DNA from: Rhodobiaceae bacterium
Lineage (GTDB): Bacteria > Pseudomonadota > Alphaproteobacteria > Rhizobiales > Tepidamorphaceae
Reading direction: 5' to 3'
Assembly: GCA_020637895.1 (NCBI GenBank)
Contig: JACKJP010000004.1
Span: 186,001 to 250,000 of the forward strand
DNA length: 64,000 nt
The notes below the pieces were generated by a model. That model was not told where the DNA came from and ran no database searches. It worked only from the letters and a program-made list of their open reading frames with translations. A program made the translations under genes and the position numbers. Shown here piece after piece: positions 45,809 to 54,923 of this stretch (positions are counted from its first letter, which is position 1; every line of letters begins with the position of its first letter).

Positions 45809-46852
45809 ATGAACCCGAAACGCTACCTCATTTTGCTATTTTCGCTGGTGGTTCCGTTCATGGCGCTGCATCTGGCCGGGATGTTCTGGTACCTGTCCGA
45901 TCCGCTTTCCTTCTACCGCCGCGAATGGGAGTATTTTCTCGACATTGGCGACTTTGTCCCCGGCCACCATCACTGGCTCGGCAACCACACGCCGGACATG
46001 GCGCAGGCGCATTACTGGCTCTACCAGGATCCTCGCGTGGTGGAGGTGACGACCGCCGAGGATGGCGAGCGCATATCTGAACCGGCCGAACGATACGAGA
46101 TCGTCGTGGCCGGGGACTCGCAGATCTATGGCTCCGGCTTCAACAACGATGAAACCTTCCCCTGGCGCCTCGGCGAAATTCTCGGCCGTCCGGTGCTGAA
46201 CGTCGCGCGGTCGGATGTCTACAACGGTCTGAAAAACCCGAAGGCCCACGATGCCGGGATCGTCATCTTCGGACGAACGGAGCGGCTGATCACGCCGCGG
46301 GGCCTGCGCGACAAGCTGGGCGAAGAGGACATGCCGTTTTATGCCAAGGCGAGAAACGACCAAACCTTCCTGCAGCGCCTGCCGGGGATTCCACCGCGCC
46401 GCTATTCGCTGATCCCGATTGCCTGGGCCCGGCTGGAATCGATCATCCGCGACGCGCGACTGGAATGGAAAGGCGAAACCGAGCGACCCTACATCTTCAT
46501 GTCGCATGTCATGCACCCGGCCGAGTTCGACGAGACGGTCGAGATTATCGTCGACGCGTCGCAGAAGGTTGAGCGGACCGGAAAGCGGTTCCTGTTCATG
46601 CCCATACCGGCCAAGCAGACACTCTATGGAAAGAGCGATCCATACACGCGCGACTTCCTGAAAAAGCTCGTCCCGGTACTGCGTGCACGCGGTGTGGAGG
46701 TCATCGACCTTCTGCCGGCGCTGGAAGCCGCCAAGGGGCGGCCAAACGGCACGCCGGACGTCTACCAGCCCTACGATACCCACTGGAGCCCCTACGGCGC
46801 GTCGATCGCTGCGGGCGTTGCCGCCGAAGTCCTGAACAATCCGGACCGCTAG
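45809..46852 (+). CDS. SGNH hydrolase-like acetyltransferase partner (AlgJ/AlgX-type)
   Basis: 347 residues. An N-terminal signal anchor (about 7-28) precedes a periplasmic SGNH fold: block I is VVAGDSQIYG with Ser104, block V is D323-T-H325-W-S-P. The catalytic Ser, Asp and His are therefore in place, although the usual GDSL/F reads GDSQ. The order and spacing after the MBOAT gene say that it receives acetyl groups from it and places them on an exported polymer or lipid-linked sugar. The acceptor is unknown. No polysaccharide synthase is in the window. Confidence 0.82.
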   Translation: MNPKRYLILLFSLVVPFMALHLAGMFWYLSDPLSFYRREWEYFLDIGDFVPGHHHWLGNHTPDMAQAHYWLYQDPRVVEVTTAEDGERISEPAERYEIVVAGDSQIYGSGFNNDETFPWRLGEILGRPVLNVARSDVYNGLKNPKAHDAGIVIFGRTERLITPRGLRDKLGEEDMPFYAKARNDQTFLQRLPGIPPRRYSLIPIAWARLESIIRDARLEWKGETERPYIFMSHVMHPAEFDETVEIIVDASQKVERTGKRFLFMPIPAKQTLYGKSDPYTRDFLKKLVPVLRARGVEVIDLLPALEAAKGRPNGTPDVYQPYDTHWSPYGASIAAGVAAEVLNNPDR

Positions 46853-46900
46853 TCCACCTCACCGGTGCCCTGGCCGTGCGTGATCGTGTAGGCTCGCACC

Positions 46901-48136
46901 ATGACCCTGGCGCGAATCTTCCTCCTTTTGCTTTTGACTCTTGCCTGTTTTCCGGCATTCGCCGCCGACAGGGCCGCGACTGAACGGCAATTTTCAGCCT
47001 GGCTGAGCTCAACGGCCTGGCCTGCCGCACGAGCTACCGGTGTCTCAGAGTCGACCTTTCGCCGTGAAACAGCCGGGCTTTCGCTGGACTGGAATCTCCC
47101 CGGCATCGTAGCGCCCGGCGAAAGGCCGCCGGAGGTCAACTATCAGGCCGAATTCAAGAGCCCGGCAGACTATTTCGCTGAAAAATACATGGCGCCGGTA
47201 GTCCGTTCCGGGCAGGGACTGATGCGCGAATGGTCCAAGACGCTGGCGAGCGTCGAAACCGCCTACGGCGTTCCCGCATCGATCATCGTCGCAATCTGGG
47301 GCCGCGAAAGCGGCTTCGGACGGGTCGCCTTGCCCAAGGACGCGGTGCGCACACTCGCGACAAAGGCCTTCATGAGCGACCGGCCGGCACTCTTCCTCGA
47401 TGAACTGGTCGCCGCTCTGAAAATCCTGCAGGACGGTCATATCCAGCGCGCGGAGATGAAAAGCTCATGGGCGGGCGCGCTTGGGCAACCGCAGTTCATG
47501 CCGGGGAAATATCTGGGTTTCGCCGTGGATTTCGACGGCGACGGGAAACGCGATATCTGGCGCTCCGTGCCCGATACGCTTGCCTCCATCGGCTACTATC
47601 TGAAGGCGCATGGCTGGCAACCAGGCGCCCGATGGGGCGTCGAGGTCGAGCTTCCGGCGTCCGTGTCCTGCACGCTTGAAGGGCCCGAGAAACCCCGTCC
47701 GATTGCCGATTGGGAGCGCGACGGTGTCAGGCCCGTGTCGGGCGGGCGTCTGTCGGAAAAGAAGCTTGGCCAGACCGGCTACCTGATGCAGCCCGCCGGC
47801 CGGCACGGCCCTGCATTCATCGTCTCATGGAACTTCTATGTCCTGAAGCTCTACAACGAGAGCGATCTCTACGCGTCATTCGTCGGTCATGCCGCCGACC
47901 GCATCGCCGGCCGGGAGTCCGGCCCCTTTGTCACGCGCTGGCAGGCTCCGTCCGGATTCAGCCGTGGCGCGGTTCGCCAGATGCAGCTTCGAATGGAATC
48001 CAGGGGTGTCGATGTCGGCGGCGCGGACGGCCTCGTCGGGTTCAAGACCCGTATCGCGATTGGCGAATGGCAGAGGGCCAATGGTCTGCCTGTGACCTGT
48101 TTTCCCGACGTTCAGACGGTAAAACGCGCCGGTTGA
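46901..48136 (+). CDS. Lytic murein transglycosylase (MltB-like) with PG-binding domain
   Basis: 411 residues; cuts peptidoglycan glycan strands to 1,6-anhydro products in the periplasm. The signal peptide ends PAFAAD. The SLT_2 catalytic domain (about 25-320) has the catalytic Glu136 in WGRESGFG, then KSSWAGALGQPQFMPGKYL and DGDGKRDIWRSVPDTLASIGYYLKAHGW. A PG_binding_1 domain (about 345-405) has RQMQLRMESRGVDVGGADGLVGFKTRIAIGEWQRANGL. It lies 48 bases after the SGNH gene on the same strand, so it could be the last gene of that transcript. Confidence 0.92.
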   Translation: MTLARIFLLLLLTLACFPAFAADRAATERQFSAWLSSTAWPAARATGVSESTFRRETAGLSLDWNLPGIVAPGERPPEVNYQAEFKSPADYFAEKYMAPVVRSGQGLMREWSKTLASVETAYGVPASIIVAIWGRESGFGRVALPKDAVRTLATKAFMSDRPALFLDELVAALKILQDGHIQRAEMKSSWAGALGQPQFMPGKYLGFAVDFDGDGKRDIWRSVPDTLASIGYYLKAHGWQPGARWGVEVELPASVSCTLEGPEKPRPIADWERDGVRPVSGGRLSEKKLGQTGYLMQPAGRHGPAFIVSWNFYVLKLYNESDLYASFVGHAADRIAGRESGPFVTRWQAPSGFSRGAVRQMQLRMESRGVDVGGADGLVGFKTRIAIGEWQRANGLPVTCFPDVQTVKRAG

Positions 48137-48490
48137 TCGATGCTGGCCGCTGGGGCATGGAGGAATCCCGGACAAATTTTCGCGCTCAAACAATTTTTGA
48201 GTGATTTTCATTGATAAATTGCCATCGAGTGATGATACGATGGAGCCTAGACGCGATTTGGATTCTGCGAATGATTATATGTTGATCTACAAAATCTCCT
48301 TATTCTGAATTTATAAAGAGAATTAATTCGCAATTCAAAAAAGTAATTTCACCGTTACGTGTCATTATTCAGAATTTTAGTTGTTATGATTATTATGTAT
48401 TCCAAACTATATAATCAATTCGAATCCCTATTGACTTCGTAGAAATTTGGATAATCCTGACAGGCATCAATTGCCATCGGAAATCGGACG
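48137..48490. other. AT-rich intergenic island
   Basis: From about 48185 to 48440 the sequence is strongly AT-rich, in contrast to the GC-rich surroundings. It holds two copies of an odd palindrome-like 13-mer, TTATTCTGAATTT (48300-48312) and TTATTCAGAATTT (48365-48377), and a GAATTAATTC palindrome (about 48320). I find no gene and no transposase. It may be a promoter region silenced by an H-NS-like protein such as Ros/MucR, or foreign DNA. Confidence 0.5.
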
Positions 48491-48811
48491 ATGTCGTCTA
48501 GGATCGTTAAAGTAAGCGTTCGGGTTCCTGCGACCAAAAAGGACGAATTGCTCGCGCTCGCCAATAGCTGGCGCAATGCCAATTTCGAGTCCGACCCTCG
48601 CGGCCCCGGCTGGGATGCCAAGGCGATTCACGATATCGCGCGCATTCACTATGGCGGTCTGCGCGAGATGTTCGCGTTTCACGGCTGGCCTGAGACTGGC
48701 AGTCAGATGATGCGCCAGGTGCAGAAGCGGGTGAAGCAGAGCTACGGCAGCGTCGAATCCTTCATCGAGCGGCACAGAACCAATCCTAACGAAACCGCAA
48801 AGGCCGGTTGA
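48491..48811 (+). CDS. Small hypothetical protein beside the AT-rich island
   Basis: 106 residues, basic, no signal peptide or transmembrane helix. It begins SSRIVKVSVRVPATKKDELLALANSW (strand then helix, somewhat ribbon-like), continues GWDAKAIHDIARIHYGGLREMFAFHGWPE and ends in a charged helix. The ribosome binding site is weak. I do not recognise the family. Its only upstream sequence is the AT-rich island, which would contain its promoter. Confidence 0.55.
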   Translation: MSSRIVKVSVRVPATKKDELLALANSWRNANFESDPRGPGWDAKAIHDIARIHYGGLREMFAFHGWPETGSQMMRQVQKRVKQSYGSVESFIERHRTNPNETAKAG

Positions 48812-48881
48812 AGGCCCTTGCCGGAGCCACCGGGCACCGAAGCAGTAAAGCCTCGGCGCCCGACGCCCGGACATCAAATGA

Positions 48882-49559
48882 CTAGCGGATCACGGAAACG
48901 ATCTCGTAGTCGTTCGGATTGATCAGCACCGCCTGGCCGTTCACATAGGCATAGCGGTATTCATATTCCGGGACCTGATAGAGCTGAACGGTCTGCGGCA
49001 CGCGCGCGCCGACCACCACTTCGCCATCCAGATAGACCGGCTGAACCTGCTGCTGCTCGACATAGGTCACCACGCGCTGCGGCGGATTGACGATCACGCT
49101 GCCGGCCGTACCGGCCGCGGCACCCGCCGCTCCGCCGATCGCCGCGCCAACCGGACCGCCGATGATGGCGCCGACGACCGCGCCGCCGACAGCGCCGCTG
49201 ACAGCGCCTCCGGCACGGGGCGGGTTGTCATATGTGACGACGGGAACCTGGCTGGTCTGTTCGGAAAGAACGACCTGACCGCCGCCCTCCTGAAGCGCGA
49301 TATAGCGCGAATAGGCCCAGCCCTGCTGTCCGCCATAGGAAACCTGGCACCAGTTGCCGCCTTCCGTGCAACCGTTGACGACGACGGGTGTCTGCGGATT
49401 GATGACGCCGATGACCTGATATTGCGGCCCCGGACCGGAGCGGACGTTGAGATCGGTGTAGACCGTTCCTGTCGCGGCCTGCGCGGCAAAGGGAATGGCG
49501 AGAGCAGCACCGGCGATGGCGATGCCCGCGACGGTGGATTTCAGTTTTCGATTGAACAT
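48882..49559 (-). CDS. Secreted SH3b protein with glycine-zipper and DUF1236-like tail
   Basis: 225 residues. Signal peptide to about 28 (FAAQA); bacterial SH3 domain (about 29-95) with TDLNVRSGPGPQYQVIGVI and GWAYSRYI, two Cys probably paired; a glycine-zipper membrane-associating segment (about 118-155, alternating GGAV/GAAIGG); and a C-terminal DUF1236-like part (GARVPQTVQLYQVPEYEYRYAYVNGQAVLINPNDYEIVSVI). It probably binds peptidoglycan or envelope glycans. It reads alone on the minus strand, with ATG at 49559 preceded by GAGGAGAC. Confidence 0.83.
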   Translation of the reverse strand: MFNRKLKSTVAGIAIAGAALAIPFAAQAATGTVYTDLNVRSGPGPQYQVIGVINPQTPVVVNGCTEGGNWCQVSYGGQQGWAYSRYIALQEGGGQVVLSEQTSQVPVVTYDNPPRAGGAVSGAVGGAVVGAIIGGPVGAAIGGAAGAAAGTAGSVIVNPPQRVVTYVEQQQVQPVYLDGEVVVGARVPQTVQLYQVPEYEYRYAYVNGQAVLINPNDYEIVSVIR

Positions 49560-49699
49560 TCAAAGTCTCCTCAGGGTGAAAACCCCCGTGCCGCACCAAC
49601 GGCGCGCCCGGCGCTCGGTTCCGCGCCGGATGTGGCATCTTCAGGGCAATTTCAGGAAACAATGAAGGCACCGGCGGCATGGCGGCCGGTTGCGACCGC

Positions 49700-50392
49700 C
49701 TAGCGCTTGGGAGGCGTGATCGGGATCGGCGGCACCGGAGAGACCGGCCCATAGCCAAGCGGAAGCTGACCGGGGTTTTGTGCCGACTGCGGCGGCGGCG
49801 GCAGGATGCCTTCCTCGATCGCGGCCCGCATCACCTCGACCGCATAATTGTCGCCTTCCGCCTTGACCAGCTGCAGCATCTTGTTGTTCAGCGCGTCGCT
49901 CACCGCCTTTGAGCCCTTCGTCTTGACCTTCTGGCCAAGCTCGCTGCGCCCGAATTCTTCTGCCGCGGACTCCCCGGGCGGGATGTCGACGATCTGCTTC
50001 ATCTCTTTTTCGTCGAAGGTCGTCACGATCGCATCGAGCAGGGGCGTCTTCGTGCGGTTGTACATCTCGCCCGCCAGCCTGCGCGCGATCAGCTGCGACT
50101 TGGCCAGATCCCAGGTCGGAATGTCGGGCTTGACCTCCCTGAGCTGCTTCTCGATCGCCGGCCAGAAGGCCAGATAGATTTCATATTCCACCGCCTGCCG
50201 ATAGAGCCGGTCGGCGACCTTGTCGGCCAGCTCGCGATTGGCCTGCACCTTCTGGGCGGCGGCATCCGTATTCGCGGCCAGTGCCGGCGCACTCATGGTC
50301 AGCGGCGCGGCGAGGACGGCAGCGACCATCAGGGCGGGCAGGCAGGCCTTGCTGAACAGCGATCTGTTCACAGTGGTCTTGCGGAACGGCAT
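49700..50392 (-). CDS. DUF2059 secreted protein
   Basis: 230 residues. The signal peptide ends near APALAAN. The mature part has two helical segments of the DUF2059 type: AVEYEIYLAFWPAIEKQLREV, then the domain with TKTPLLDAIVTTFDEKEMKQIVD and EEFGRSELGQKVKTKGSKAVSDAL. The tail is Pro-rich (PPPPQSAQNPG). Function unknown. GGGAG lies 11 bases before the ATG at 50392; longer in-frame readings begin inside the next gene and are rejected. Confidence 0.75.
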   Translation of the reverse strand: MPFRKTTVNRSLFSKACLPALMVAAVLAAPLTMSAPALAANTDAAAQKVQANRELADKVADRLYRQAVEYEIYLAFWPAIEKQLREVKPDIPTWDLAKSQLIARRLAGEMYNRTKTPLLDAIVTTFDEKEMKQIVDIPPGESAAEEFGRSELGQKVKTKGSKAVSDALNNKMLQLVKAEGDNYAVEVMRAAIEEGILPPPPQSAQNPGQLPLGYGPVSPVPPIPITPPKR

Positions 50393-50507
50393 GAACGTCG
50401 GAACTCCCTTGCGCGCGGGGCGCATCCTGTTTGTTTCAGCGGCTTCATAGCAGCTTGCAGCCGATTGCGGCAATTCTGCGGGTTCATGTTTTGTCGCGGC
50501 CCCGCGT

Positions 50508-51197
50508 TCAGGCTTCCGAGCGCCCCATGTCGGGCCCGTCCTGCCGCGCGCCCAGATAATGCGCGATGAGCCAGCACAGGCACGCCCAGCAAAGGCCCAG
50601 ACACCAGCCTGCCAGAACGTCGCTCGGCCAGTGAACGCCGAGATAGACGCGGCTGACGCCGATGATGATGGCGAGCGCGAATGCGGCCGATAGAATGAAT
50701 ACCCTGACCCGCCGCACCGGCACGAAGCGCACGGCCACCGCCGCCAGCACCATCCACGCCAGCATGCCGATGGTCGCATGACCGCTCGGAAAGCTGGCCG
50801 TGGAGATCTGGTCGAGATGGGAAACGAGTTCGGGCCGGGCACGATCGAAGAACAGTTTGAGCACCGTCGACAGTGCTGTACCGCTGCCGAGCGCCAGCAG
50901 CAGGAACAGCGCCGCGGCGCGATGACGAAGCAGGACGAGGACAGACATTACAAATGCTGAGACCGTCACCAGGATCGGATAACCACCGAGCGCCGAAAGC
51001 TCGATCATCGTGTTCTCGAACCAGGGCGGCCCCCACGCATCCGTCAGGTCCGCGGCATCGCGAAACCAGAGCAGCGCGCTCCTGTCGAAGGCGTCGGTGG
51101 CGCCTGTACTGACCGCCGCGACCGTTGCGAAAAAGGCGGCAGCGCTCAATGCGGCGACGATCCAGAGGGTGACGATGATGCGGCGTGTCGGAATCAT
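50508..51197 (-). CDS. PAP2-superfamily phosphatase
   Basis: 229-residue membrane protein with six helices. All three phosphatase motifs are visible: KLFFDRARPEL (C1), STASFPSGHA with the catalytic His (C2), and SRVYLGVHWPSDVLAG (C3). It should dephosphorylate a lipid pyrophosphate such as undecaprenyl-PP or a phosphatidate on the periplasmic side; the specificity is open. ATG at 51197. It precedes the DUF2059 gene on the same strand by 115 bases. Confidence 0.92.
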   Translation of the reverse strand: MIPTRRIIVTLWIVAALSAAAFFATVAAVSTGATDAFDRSALLWFRDAADLTDAWGPPWFENTMIELSALGGYPILVTVSAFVMSVLVLLRHRAAALFLLLALGSGTALSTVLKLFFDRARPELVSHLDQISTASFPSGHATIGMLAWMVLAAVAVRFVPVRRVRVFILSAAFALAIIIGVSRVYLGVHWPSDVLAGWCLGLCWACLCWLIAHYLGARQDGPDMGRSEA

Positions 51198-51481
51198 GCT
51201 CGAGACCCTATCGCACCTTTCGGGCAATGGCACCGTAAGGCGGAACGCACGGAGTGCCAGCGCCGACCCATGCCAAGCTGCGACCAGCAGTTGACGTCAT
51301 TCTGAAGACCACTCGTTACGGTAGAATTTTGTGACAACTAAGACACGCCTTTGAAAAAACGTAGCAAATTTGCATGCGAAATGGCGGCAAGGGAGTGACT
51401 CGGAAGCGGTCGCGGATGTAAGGAGCCAGGAAGTTCAGTATCCAATTTGTACGCACTCGGACGTACCGGAGGCCATTTGCT

Positions 51482-52222
51482 ATGAAAAAGACCGTGCTTT
51501 CTGCCATTGCCGCGCTTTTGCTGGGCACCGCCGCTGCCAGTGCGGCCGACATGCCACAGGCGCAGGCGCCGATCCCCTATGGCGCGCCCGGCTTCAACTG
51601 GGCGGGCTTCTATGCCGGCCTTCACGCTGGCTACATCACCGGCGACGCCGATGTGACGGCGATTGCGGCCGCCGGTGGCGCGACCGACCGTGTCCCGGGC
51701 AATTTCTACACGACTGATGTCGACGGCGCGGTAATCGGTGGCCAGCTCGGCTACAACTGGCAGTTTGGTTCATGGGTGTTCGGCGTTGAAGGTTACGTCT
51801 CCGGCTCCACCGCCGACGGCACAACCCTCTCGGTCTTCGGTGCCGCCGACGACATCTATGGCGTCGAGATCGACTGGATGGCAGGCTTCACTGCAAAGGT
51901 CGGTTACGCGATGAATCGCTGGCTCGCCTACGTGAAGGGCGGTTATGCCGGTGCCAATGTCAATTACTCGGTCACCGACCTGATCGGCGGCCCGGGTTCG
52001 AGCGGCGCGGGCTCGGCCAGCCAGTGGATGAGCGGCTACCAGATCGGCGGCGGCGTCGACTATGCGCTGACCAACAACCTGATCCTCGGTGTCGAATACC
52101 GCTTTGCCGATTACGGCAGCGAGACCTTTACCGTTCCGCTTAGCAACGGTGGCGGCAGTGTGACTGACAACCTCGATCTTCAGACGCACACGATCATGGT
52201 CAACGCGAACTACAAGTTCTGA
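51482..52222 (+). CDS. Omp25/31-family outer-membrane beta-barrel protein
   Basis: 246 residues. Signal peptide MKKTVLSAIAALLLGTAAASA, short linker, FNWAGFYAGLHAGYITGDA as first barrel strand, then alternating amphipathic strands (GGQLGYNWQFGSWVFGVEGYVSG, FTAKVGYAMNRWLAYVKGGYAGA, YQIGGGVDYALTNNLILGVEYRFADYG) and a C-terminal THTIMVNANYKF, ending in Phe as BAM substrates do. It is an 8-stranded barrel of the Hyphomicrobiales Omp25/Omp31/RopB group, usually abundant and antigenic. It ends with a strong terminator. Confidence 0.9.
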   Translation: MKKTVLSAIAALLLGTAAASAADMPQAQAPIPYGAPGFNWAGFYAGLHAGYITGDADVTAIAAAGGATDRVPGNFYTTDVDGAVIGGQLGYNWQFGSWVFGVEGYVSGSTADGTTLSVFGAADDIYGVEIDWMAGFTAKVGYAMNRWLAYVKGGYAGANVNYSVTDLIGGPGSSGAGSASQWMSGYQIGGGVDYALTNNLILGVEYRFADYGSETFTVPLSNGGGSVTDNLDLQTHTIMVNANYKF

Positions 52223-52251
52223 TCATTTGACCTGACGGGACAGCTGTTACG

Positions 52252-52280
52252 AAAGCCCGGTCTTCACGGCCGGGCTTTTT
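52252..52280 (+). terminator. Rho-independent terminator of the Omp25-like gene
   Basis: Perfect 9-bp stem AAAGCCCGG/CCGGGCTTT with a 9-nt loop followed by TT. It lies 29 bases after the stop at 52222. Confidence 0.78.
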
Positions 52281-52335
52281 GCTATCCTGACGCGCCCCCT
52301 TCCAACGCGCGGCAACTCGTCCCATATTTGCGCCG

Positions 52336-54885
52336 ATGGCCGGTCCCTCGAAAAAGAGCAAGCTCCCCTCCCTCGACGGCGCCTTCGAGCAGCATCGCTC
52401 GGCGGCAGGCGACGGGCTGGGCGAAGCGCCGCAGACAGGCTTCGAGGCCGCCGAGACGGATTCCGAGATCGGCCGCAAGGTTCTGGCCAAAAAGGCCCCC
52501 AAGACGGCGACGCCCGGTTCCCGCACGCCCAATTCAAAGGCCAACCGGCCCGAACGCGCGCCGCGCATCGACGGCACAGAGGGCGTGGAGATCATGGGGC
52601 CGGATCAGCGGCTGCATGACGACGGCTCCATGTCGCTGCCCGCGCAGCGCGACCTTGAGGCGCTGCTGGCGCGCGGGCGGCCCTTCTACGTGCCCGACGA
52701 CCAGCCCGAATGGGTGCCGCATCGCCCGTCCCGCCCGGAAAAAAGCGAAGGCGGCATCCGTTTCGACCTGACCAGCGCCTTCGAGCCGCGCGGCGATCAA
52801 CCGACCGCCATTGGCGAACTTGTCGGCGGCATCGATCAGGCCGAGCGCGACCAGGTGCTGCTTGGCGTCACCGGCTCCGGCAAGACCTATACGATGGCGC
52901 AGGTCATCTCGCGCACCGGCCGTCCGGCGCTGATCCTCGCGCCCAACAAGACGCTGGCCGCGCAGCTCTACAGCGAGATGAAGAACTTCTTCCCCGACAA
53001 CGCGGTGGAGTATTTCGTCTCCTATTACGACTACTACCAGCCAGAGGCCTACGTGCCGCGCACCGACACCTATATCGAGAAGGAAAGCTCGATCAACGAG
53101 CAGATCGACCGGATGCGCCACTCCGCCACCCGCGCCCTGCTGGAGCGCGACGACGTCATCATCGTCGCCTCGGTCTCCTGCATCTACGGTATCGGCTCGG
53201 TGGAAACCTACACCGCCATGACCTTCGCGCTGAAGGTCGGCGAACGCATCGACCAGCGCCAGCTGCTCGCCGATCTCGTCGCCCTGCAGTACAAGCGCAA
53301 CGACAGTGCCTTCTATCGCGGCACCTTCCGCGTCCGCGGCGACACGGTGGAGGTCTTCCCGGCCCATCTTGAGGACCGCGCCTGGCGCATCTCGCTGTTC
53401 GGCGACGAGGTGGAATCGATCGTAGAATTCGATCCGCTGACCGGCCACAAGAGCGACGAATTCACCTCGGTGAAGTTCTACGCCAACTCGCATTACGTGA
53501 CGCCCAAGCCGACGCTCAACCAGGCGGTGAAGGCGATCAAGACCGAACTGAAGGCCCGCCTCGACGAGTTGCACAAGGCCGGCCGCCTGCTGGAAGCCCA
53601 GCGGCTGGAACAGCGCACCACCTTCGACATGGAGATGATGGAGGCGACCGGCTCCTGCGCCGGCATCGAGAACTATTCGCGCTACCTGACCGGGCGCAAG
53701 CCGGGCGAGCCGCCGCCGACCCTTTTCGAATACCTGCCCGACAACGCCCTCGTCTTCGTTGACGAAAGCCACGTGACGGTGCCGCAGATCGGCGCCATGT
53801 ACAAAGGCGACTTCCGACGCAAGGCGACGCTGGCCGAATACGGCTTCCGCCTGCCCTCCTGCATGGACAACCGGCCGCTGCGCTTTGAGGAATGGAACGC
53901 CATGCGGCCGCAGACGGTCTATGTCTCGGCCACCCCCGGCGGCTGGGAACTGGACCAGACCGGCGGCGTCTTCGCCGAACAGGTCATCCGCCCGACCGGC
54001 CTCACCGACCCTGAGGTCGAGGTCCGCCCCGCCACCACCCAGGTCGACGACCTGCTCGACGAGGTGCGGCAGGTGGCGGCGAAGGGCTACCGTTCGCTCG
54101 TCACCGTGCTCACCAAGCGCATGGCCGAGGATCTCACCGAATATCTCCACGAGCAGGGCATTCGCGTCCGCTACATGCATTCCGACATCGACACGCTGGA
54201 GCGCATCGAGATCATCCGCGACCTGCGGCTAGGCGCCTTCGATGTGCTGGTCGGCATCAACCTCCTGCGCGAGGGCCTGGATATTCCCGAATGCGCGCTG
54301 GTCGCCATCCTCGACGCCGACAAGGAGGGCTTCCTGCGCTCCGAGACCAGTCTCGTCCAGACCATCGGCCGCGCCGCCCGCAATGTCGACGGCCGCGTCA
54401 TCCTCTATGCCGATCACGTCACCGGCTCGATGGCCCGCGCGATGGAGGAGACCGACCGCCGCCGCGAGAAGCAGGTGGCCTGGAACGAGGCCAACGGCAT
54501 CACGCCGGAAAGCGTCCGCTCCAATATCGGCGACACGATGAACTCGATGTACGAGAAGGACCGCGTGACGGTGGATTCCGGCCTCGCCGAGGCGGGCTCG
54601 GCCTATGGCCACAACATGAAGGCTGTCATCGAGGACATGACCAAGCGGATGCGCGAGGCGGCCGCCAATCTGGAATTCGAGGAGGCCGCGCGCCTGCGCG
54701 ACGAAGTCAAGCGCCTCGAGGCGCTGGAACTGACGATCAGCGACGACCCGATGGCACGCATGGAAGCGGGCGAAGACGGCGGGAAAAGGCGGGGGCGGCG
54801 CTCATCCGCGCCAGCGCCTTCTGGCAAGGTGCGGAAGAACTCGCTGGATGAAATGACGGTGGGCCGGACGGAGAAAAAACGCTAG
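52336..54885 (+). CDS. uvrB: Excinuclease ABC subunit B, with long N-terminal extension
   Basis: 849 residues; the damage-verifying helicase of nucleotide excision repair. A disordered extension of about 138 residues (Lys/Pro/Ala-rich) precedes the core. Walker A GVTGSGKT is at 177-184, then the beta-hairpin region YYDYYQPEAYVPRTDTYIEKESSINEQIDRMRHSATRALLERDD. Motif II is VFVDESHVTVPQIGAMY, and motifs V/VI are GINLLREGLDIPECALV and QTIGRAARNVDGRVILYAD. The UVR domain (EDMTKRMREAAANLEFEEAARLRDEVKRLE) and a basic tail end the protein. Such extensions occur in other Hyphomicrobiales. The start is the first ATG after the terminator. Confidence 0.96.
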   Translation: MAGPSKKSKLPSLDGAFEQHRSAAGDGLGEAPQTGFEAAETDSEIGRKVLAKKAPKTATPGSRTPNSKANRPERAPRIDGTEGVEIMGPDQRLHDDGSMSLPAQRDLEALLARGRPFYVPDDQPEWVPHRPSRPEKSEGGIRFDLTSAFEPRGDQPTAIGELVGGIDQAERDQVLLGVTGSGKTYTMAQVISRTGRPALILAPNKTLAAQLYSEMKNFFPDNAVEYFVSYYDYYQPEAYVPRTDTYIEKESSINEQIDRMRHSATRALLERDDVIIVASVSCIYGIGSVETYTAMTFALKVGERIDQRQLLADLVALQYKRNDSAFYRGTFRVRGDTVEVFPAHLEDRAWRISLFGDEVESIVEFDPLTGHKSDEFTSVKFYANSHYVTPKPTLNQAVKAIKTELKARLDELHKAGRLLEAQRLEQRTTFDMEMMEATGSCAGIENYSRYLTGRKPGEPPPTLFEYLPDNALVFVDESHVTVPQIGAMYKGDFRRKATLAEYGFRLPSCMDNRPLRFEEWNAMRPQTVYVSATPGGWELDQTGGVFAEQVIRPTGLTDPEVEVRPATTQVDDLLDEVRQVAAKGYRSLVTVLTKRMAEDLTEYLHEQGIRVRYMHSDIDTLERIEIIRDLRLGAFDVLVGINLLREGLDIPECALVAILDADKEGFLRSETSLVQTIGRAARNVDGRVILYADHVTGSMARAMEETDRRREKQVAWNEANGITPESVRSNIGDTMNSMYEKDRVTVDSGLAEAGSAYGHNMKAVIEDMTKRMREAAANLEFEEAARLRDEVKRLEALELTISDDPMARMEAGEDGGKRRGRRSSAPAPSGKVRKNSLDEMTVGRTEKKR

Positions 54886-54923
54886 CCTTTTGCCTCAGAT
54901 CGTTTTCGTGATTAGAGGTAGTA

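Noticed and set aside
52534..54180. Minus-strand open frame of 548 codons opposite uvrB
   Set aside because: Long antisense frames are expected from strongly GC3-biased genes; uvrB accounts for every codon here.
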